From Bacteroidota bacterium (GTDB lineage: Bacteria > Bacteroidota > Bacteroidia > Flavobacteriales > Flavobacteriaceae): 17,977 bases of DNA. The position numbers and the translations under genes were made by a program. This document shows positions 15,070-17,977 of the stretch, piece by piece (the stretch's first letter is position 1; every line of letters begins with the position of its first letter). The stretch is taken from positions 1 through 17,977 of the forward strand of contig JAJRSY010000079.1 in the NCBI GenBank assembly GCA_024278565.1. Reading direction: 5' to 3'. The notes under the pieces are model-generated. The model did no database searches. It worked only from the letters and a program-made list of their open reading frames with translations, and had not been told where the DNA came from.

Positions 15070-16044
15070 TTGAAAGCAATCGTATGTAACGAATTCGGAT
15101 TACCATCAAGTTTGGTCTTGGCCGAAGTCGAAAGTCCCAAACCCAAAGAGAAAGAAGTATTGGTCAGTGTACGGGCATGTGGGGTCAATTTTCCCGATAC
15201 CTTGATTATTCAAGGTCTGTATCAGTTTAAGCCAGAATTGCCGTTCACTTCTGGTAGTGATATTGCTGGTATAGTAAAAGAAGTGGGTGAGGGGGTTACC
15301 CATGTAAAAGTGGGCGATAAGGTCTTTGGTTTTGTGATGAACGGTGGCTTTGCCGAAGAAGTGATCGTGCCCAAGAACGTCTGTTTTTTAAAACCACCCC
15401 AAATGGATTTTCACATTGCAGCCTCTTTTATGATGGCCTACGGAACTTCGTACCATGCCCTAAAAGATAGGGGCAATCTAAAGGAGGGTGAGACCTTGGT
15501 GGTATTGGGTGCTTCTGGGGGAGTGGGTTTGGCGGCGGTGGAACTGGGTAAACTTATGGGAGCCAAAGTGATTGCCGCGGCCTCATCAGAAGATAAATTA
15601 CGCTTGTGCAAGCAGTACGGTGCCGATGAAACCATTGATTATTCCAAGGAAATCCTCAAAGAAAGAATAAAGGAGCTTACCGAGGGTAGGGGGGCTGATG
15701 TAATCTATGACCCGGTCGGGGGCGAATATTCAGAGTCCGCGATACGGGGCATGGCTTGGGAGGGGCGATATTTGGTCGTCGGTTTTGCAGCGGGCGATAT
15801 CCCTAAAATACCTTTGAATTTACCTTTGTTGAAAGGTTGTGATCTAGTTGGGGTTTTCTGGGGAAGTTTTGCCATGAAAACCCCAAAAAAGAATATGCAA
15901 AACACCATACAGTTGATGCAATGGTACAGCGAGGGAAAGTTAAAACCTCATATTCATAACATTTATCCCCTAAAGGGAGCACCAAAAGCCTTGGAAGAAA
16001 TGATGCAGAGAAAAGTAAAGGGAAAAGTGGTGATTGGAATGTAA
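15070..16044 (+). CDS. Quinone-oxidoreductase-like MDR (NADPH-dependent), TTG start
   Basis: A 324-aa zinc-free MDR of the NADPH:quinone oxidoreductase class. N-terminal MKAIVCNEFG, substrate-domain GVNFPDTLIIQGLYQ, SGSDIAGIV (61-69), nucleotide motif GASGGVG (147-153), and DPVGG. The start codon is TTG at 15070: the protein begins exactly as the family does, and the frame upstream meets TAG at 15043 with no ATG or GTG between. Related proteins reduce quinones, enones or enoyl-CoA-like compounds. It is a second C=C/quinone reductase beside the CurA-like gene, so a role in handling unsaturated intermediates is possible. Substrate unknown. Confidence 0.9.
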   Translation: MKAIVCNEFGLPSSLVLAEVESPKPKEKEVLVSVRACGVNFPDTLIIQGLYQFKPELPFTSGSDIAGIVKEVGEGVTHVKVGDKVFGFVMNGGFAEEVIVPKNVCFLKPPQMDFHIAASFMMAYGTSYHALKDRGNLKEGETLVVLGASGGVGLAAVELGKLMGAKVIAAASSEDKLRLCKQYGADETIDYSKEILKERIKELTEGRGADVIYDPVGGEYSESAIRGMAWEGRYLVVGFAAGDIPKIPLNLPLLKGCDLVGVFWGSFAMKTPKKNMQNTIQLMQWYSEGKLKPHIHNIYPLKGAPKALEEMMQRKVKGKVVIGM

Positions 16045-16047
16045 TAA

Positions 16048-16112
16048 AACCAGTCCGACCTACAAGGTTGAACCAGTCCGACCCGCAAGGTTTCAAAAAC
16101 CTTGTAGGTCTA
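16048..16112 (+). repeat. Palindromic repeat, operon copy 3
   Basis: Two direct units beginning AACCAGTCCGACC (16048 and 16071). The second forms a hairpin, GACCCGCAAGGTTT (16080-16093) with AAACCTTGTAGGTC (16097-16110), with a mismatch and a G-U pair. It fills the gap between the quinone-reductase-like and FabG-like genes. Confidence 0.88.
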
Positions 16113-16130
16113 AAACTAAAATAAGAAAAT

Positions 16131-16868
16131 ATGAGACTAAAAGATAAGGTGGCTATTGTAACAGGTGGCGCAAGGGGAATAGGAAAAGCTGTTTCAGGAT
16201 TGTTTGCCCAAGAAGGGGCCACGGTGATTATATGGGATTTGTTGGGTCAAGGTACGGCAACGGCAAAGGGCATAAATGATAAAGGTGGTATTGCCGAGTT
16301 CCATAAAATTTCGGTAACGGACAAAGAAGCGGTACAAACTGCGATGGCCGACGTGCATGCCAAATACGGAAAAATAGATATTCTAATCAATAATGCAGGT
16401 ATCACCAGAGATAAAACCTTGCAGAAATTAAGTGAAGAAGATTGGGACGCCGTCATCGACGTAAACCTAAAAGGTGTTTTCTTATGTGCTCAGGCGGTAG
16501 TACCTTATATGAAAGAGGCTGGTTATGGTCGTATTGTTTCTGCGGCCTCTAATGTAGGCTTGAGGGGTAATTTCGGGCAAACGAATTATTCAGCCACTAA
16601 GGCAGGGGTCATTGCCATGGCCAAAACATGGACAATGGAACTGGGCAAATACGGAATTACCGCGAATGCCCTCGCCCCAGGTTTTACCCTGACCGAGATG
16701 GTTGAAAAAATACCTGCGGAACATTTAGAGGCCATTAAAAAACAGATTCCCTTGCAAAAATCGGCCGAACCTATTGATATTGCCTATGGCTATTTGTACT
16801 TGGCCTCAGATGAAGCACGATTTGTTTCCGGTATTTGTTTGACAATAGATGGTGGAATCTCAAGATAA
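16131..16868 (+). CDS. FabG-like SDR (3-oxoacyl reductase/3-hydroxyacyl dehydrogenase)
   Basis: A 245-aa SDR close in layout to FabG/PhaB: TGGARGIG (11-18), NNAGITRD (87-94), S140 (AASNVG), Y153 and K157 (YSATK), and C-terminal GICLTIDGGISR. D36 after beta-2 (IIWDLLG) favours NAD(H), as expected for a catabolic 3-hydroxyacyl-CoA dehydrogenase rather than a biosynthetic NADPH reductase. It is followed after only 7 bp by the MaoC-type hydratase. The two would form a pair that makes and then oxidises an (R)-3-hydroxyacyl-CoA. The direction is inferred. Confidence 0.91.
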   Translation: MRLKDKVAIVTGGARGIGKAVSGLFAQEGATVIIWDLLGQGTATAKGINDKGGIAEFHKISVTDKEAVQTAMADVHAKYGKIDILINNAGITRDKTLQKLSEEDWDAVIDVNLKGVFLCAQAVVPYMKEAGYGRIVSAASNVGLRGNFGQTNYSATKAGVIAMAKTWTMELGKYGITANALAPGFTLTEMVEKIPAEHLEAIKKQIPLQKSAEPIDIAYGYLYLASDEARFVSGICLTIDGGISR

Positions 16869-16875
16869 AGGTATT

Positions 16876-17340
16876 ATGGAAAAACTGATATGCAAAAATT
16901 TAGGTGAATTTCGTCAATACGAAGGCAAGGCATTGCCTGTGGGTGAATGGATTACCGTTACCCAAGAAATGATCAATGCCTTTGCCGATGCCACTTTAGA
17001 TTTTCAATGGATACATGTTGATGTGGAAAAGGCTAAAAAACACTCTCCTTTCAAGGCACCCGTGGCCCACGGGTTTATGTCAGTTTCTTTGATATCAAAA
17101 ATGCTTGGCGATGTTATTGAGGTGAAAAGCACAAATATGGGGGTGAACTACGGACTCAACAAAGTACGGTTTCCGCACCCTGTAATAGTTGATGGTAAGT
17201 TGCGGTTTGTTGGGAAAATTAATCAGATTGAAAATTATGGTGACAACGGTCTAAAGATCACGTGGGACTGTAAAGTAGAGATTCAGGGCGTTGAAAAACC
17301 TGCCTGTGTGGCCGAGTTTATTTCTTTGATGTTCGAGTGA
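16876..17340 (+). CDS. MaoC-family (R)-specific enoyl-CoA hydratase (Rv0130-like)
   Basis: A 154-aa single hot-dog protein that adds water to a 2-enoyl-CoA to give (R)-3-hydroxyacyl-CoA. The hydratase-2 motif is FADATLDFQWIHVD (36-49) with catalytic D42 and H47, followed by APVAHGF (61-67) and NYGLNKVRFP (91-100). These match mycobacterial Rv0130/HtdZ very well. The usual Gly before the catalytic Asp (ATGD) is Leu41 here. The start is ATG 16876, seven bases after the SDR stop; the GTG at 16849 would overlap that gene and add nine poorly conserved residues. Last gene of the operon. Confidence 0.92.
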   Translation: MEKLICKNLGEFRQYEGKALPVGEWITVTQEMINAFADATLDFQWIHVDVEKAKKHSPFKAPVAHGFMSVSLISKMLGDVIEVKSTNMGVNYGLNKVRFPHPVIVDGKLRFVGKINQIENYGDNGLKITWDCKVEIQGVEKPACVAEFISLMFE

Positions 17341-17360
17341 AATAAACCCTCGCACAAAAG

Positions 17361-17566
17361 TTGTCATTCCGCACGAGCCCGCCTGCTGGATCTTGCCTGC
17401 CGGCCAGGCGGGCGGGCAGGGAATCTCGACGGATGGTTTTATAGTTTAATTGTGCAATTGAAAAATGAAAGGTAATATAGGTGCGAAGGTCTTGCTTGCA
17501 GTCCAAAGCAGGTGGAAGGCAGCATCAACATTTCGTTGTGATTCCTCACTTCGTTCGGAATGACAA
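17361..17566. repeat. 206-bp element with perfect 11-bp inverted ends
   Basis: TTGTCATTCCG (17361-17371) and CGGAATGACAA (17556-17566) are perfect inverted repeats. A second inner pair, GGAATC (17420-17425) and GATTCC (17540-17545), also matches. Between 17395 and 17420 is a GC-rich palindromic stretch (CCTGCC...GGCAGG). The GTCATTCCG...CGGAATGAC form is common as a dispersed repeat in Bacteroidota genomes. It carries no gene, so it would be non-autonomous if mobile. Confidence 0.75.
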
Positions 17567-17585
17567 GGGGAGCCTTAGGAACTAG

Positions 17586-17625
17586 ACTCATGACACATGA
17601 AATTCGGGTTTTTAGTGTCATGAGT
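17586..17625. repeat. 11-bp inverted repeat near the IS630 3' end
   Basis: ACTCATGACAC (17586-17596) and GTGTCATGAGT (17615-17625) pair perfectly around an 18-base loop. It lies about 115 bases beyond the transposase stop and could mark the insertion-sequence terminus or end its transcript. The opposite IS end is outside the window, so this cannot be tested here. Confidence 0.5.
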
Positions 17626-17741
17626 ATAACATACACAAGAGCTATCAATACTCACATATATCATTATCTTCCTTCAAATAATACGATTTATAGTTCTTCG
17701 CTTTTGGATCCATGCAGCCCTCTAGTACCACGTCAATTTAA

Positions 17742-17977
17742 TTATGGAACAAAATGATGAGATAGTTTTTTATAGGCATCTCGTTTTGTAAACCCCCATT
17801 TGATCTTTTTCTTTTGTTTGTTTTTTGCTGTGGTCAATTGTTTGATTTCACTGATCAATATATCCGCACTTGCAATTCTCCTGTTCAAACATTCTGTTTC
17901 CATTATATTTATTTCAATTTCAGCCATATTCAACCAACTTGCGTGCTTAGGTGTGTAATAAAATTCTATCCTTTCCA
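17742..17977 (-). mobile_element. IS630-family transposase, C-terminal part (cut by window edge)
   Basis: Only the last ~78 codons are inside the window. Reading in from the edge gives ERIEFYYTPKHASWLNMAEI, the hallmark of the DDE domain end in IS630/Tc1-mariner transposases (TPxHxSWLNxxE), with the catalytic Glu in the MAEIE stretch. A Lys-rich tail ends at TAA 17742. The frame is open to the window edge, so the ATG/TTG inside is not a start. The visible part is intact; whether the whole gene is functional cannot be seen. Confidence 0.9.

Larger units (their letters stand above)
17341..17741. other. Intergenic region between operon and IS630 element
   Basis: 401 bases with no believable gene. 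It carries a 206-bp inverted-repeat-bounded element (17361-17566) and an 11-bp inverted repeat (17586-17625) on the side facing the transposase gene. Minus-strand frames of 60-70 codons here run through the repeats and are not called. Confidence 0.6.

Noticed and set aside
11055..16112. Repeated palindromes as a CRISPR array
   Set aside because: Units are irregularly spaced, lie in separate gaps between genes, have no uniform spacers, and no cas gene is present.
17318..17648. Minus-strand frames in the region after the operon
   Set aside because: They run through the inverted repeats and palindromes and resemble no protein.
17742..17933. Free-standing 63-aa protein
   Set aside because: The frame stays open to the window edge and encodes the IS630 TPKHASWLN motif just upstream, so it is the end of a transposase, not a separate gene.

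Overview
The window looks like chromosomal DNA from a marine-type member of the Flavobacteriaceae (Bacteroidota). Supporting signs are moderate-to-low GC, weak or absent Shine-Dalgarno sequences, a TAnnTTTG-like promoter element, the protein families present, and the intergenic palindromes. No rRNA or tRNA gene was seen.

Left part (1-6676), housekeeping and stress genes. A bifunctional class A penicillin-binding protein lies on the minus strand (191-2431), divergent from a secreted S1/P1-type nuclease (2536-3312). A 351-base non-coding stretch with a clear terminator follows. Next comes a minus-strand base-damage pair: a YiiM-like MOSC protein whose stop overlaps the start of an AlkB-type dioxygenase (ATGA). 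A small DUF6249-like membrane protein (minus) is divergent from an ECF sigma factor (plus). The sigma gene overlaps a short membrane protein gene that looks like its anti-sigma or partner, and that gene is split by a single in-frame TAA.

Right part (7005-17340), a ten-gene plus-strand acyl-CoA operon. In order: a ~600-aa acyl-CoA dehydrogenase, a DHRS4-like SDR, an ACAD10/11-type acyl-CoA dehydrogenase, a stand-alone ACAD10/11-type kinase (APH fold), a second SDR, a crotonase with Delta3,Delta2-enoyl-CoA isomerase features, a CurA/PTGR-like NADPH reductase, a quinone-oxidoreductase-like MDR with a TTG start, a FabG-like SDR, and a MaoC/Rv0130-like (R)-hydratase. The adjacent kinase and ACAD are the two halves of animal ACAD10/11 and match the LvaA/LvaC logic of Pseudomonas levulinate catabolism. 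The most interesting reading is therefore a bacterial route for 4-hydroxyacyl-CoA: phosphorylate the 4-OH, eliminate phosphate to an enoyl-CoA, isomerise, hydrate and oxidise. The CurA-like enal/enone reductase suggests that substrates could include lipid-peroxidation products such as 4-hydroxyalkenals. The enzyme families are seen in the sequence; the pathway is inference.

Repeats and mobile DNA. Three gaps in the operon carry copies of one palindromic repeat (AGACCTGCAAGGTTT / AAACCTTGTAGGTCT). Three other gaps hold C/G-rich hairpins, and an octamer array ends just before a start codon. A perfect 14-bp palindrome sits upstream of the operon. After the operon come a 206-bp element with perfect 11-bp inverted ends and the 3' end of an IS630-family transposase, cut by the window edge.
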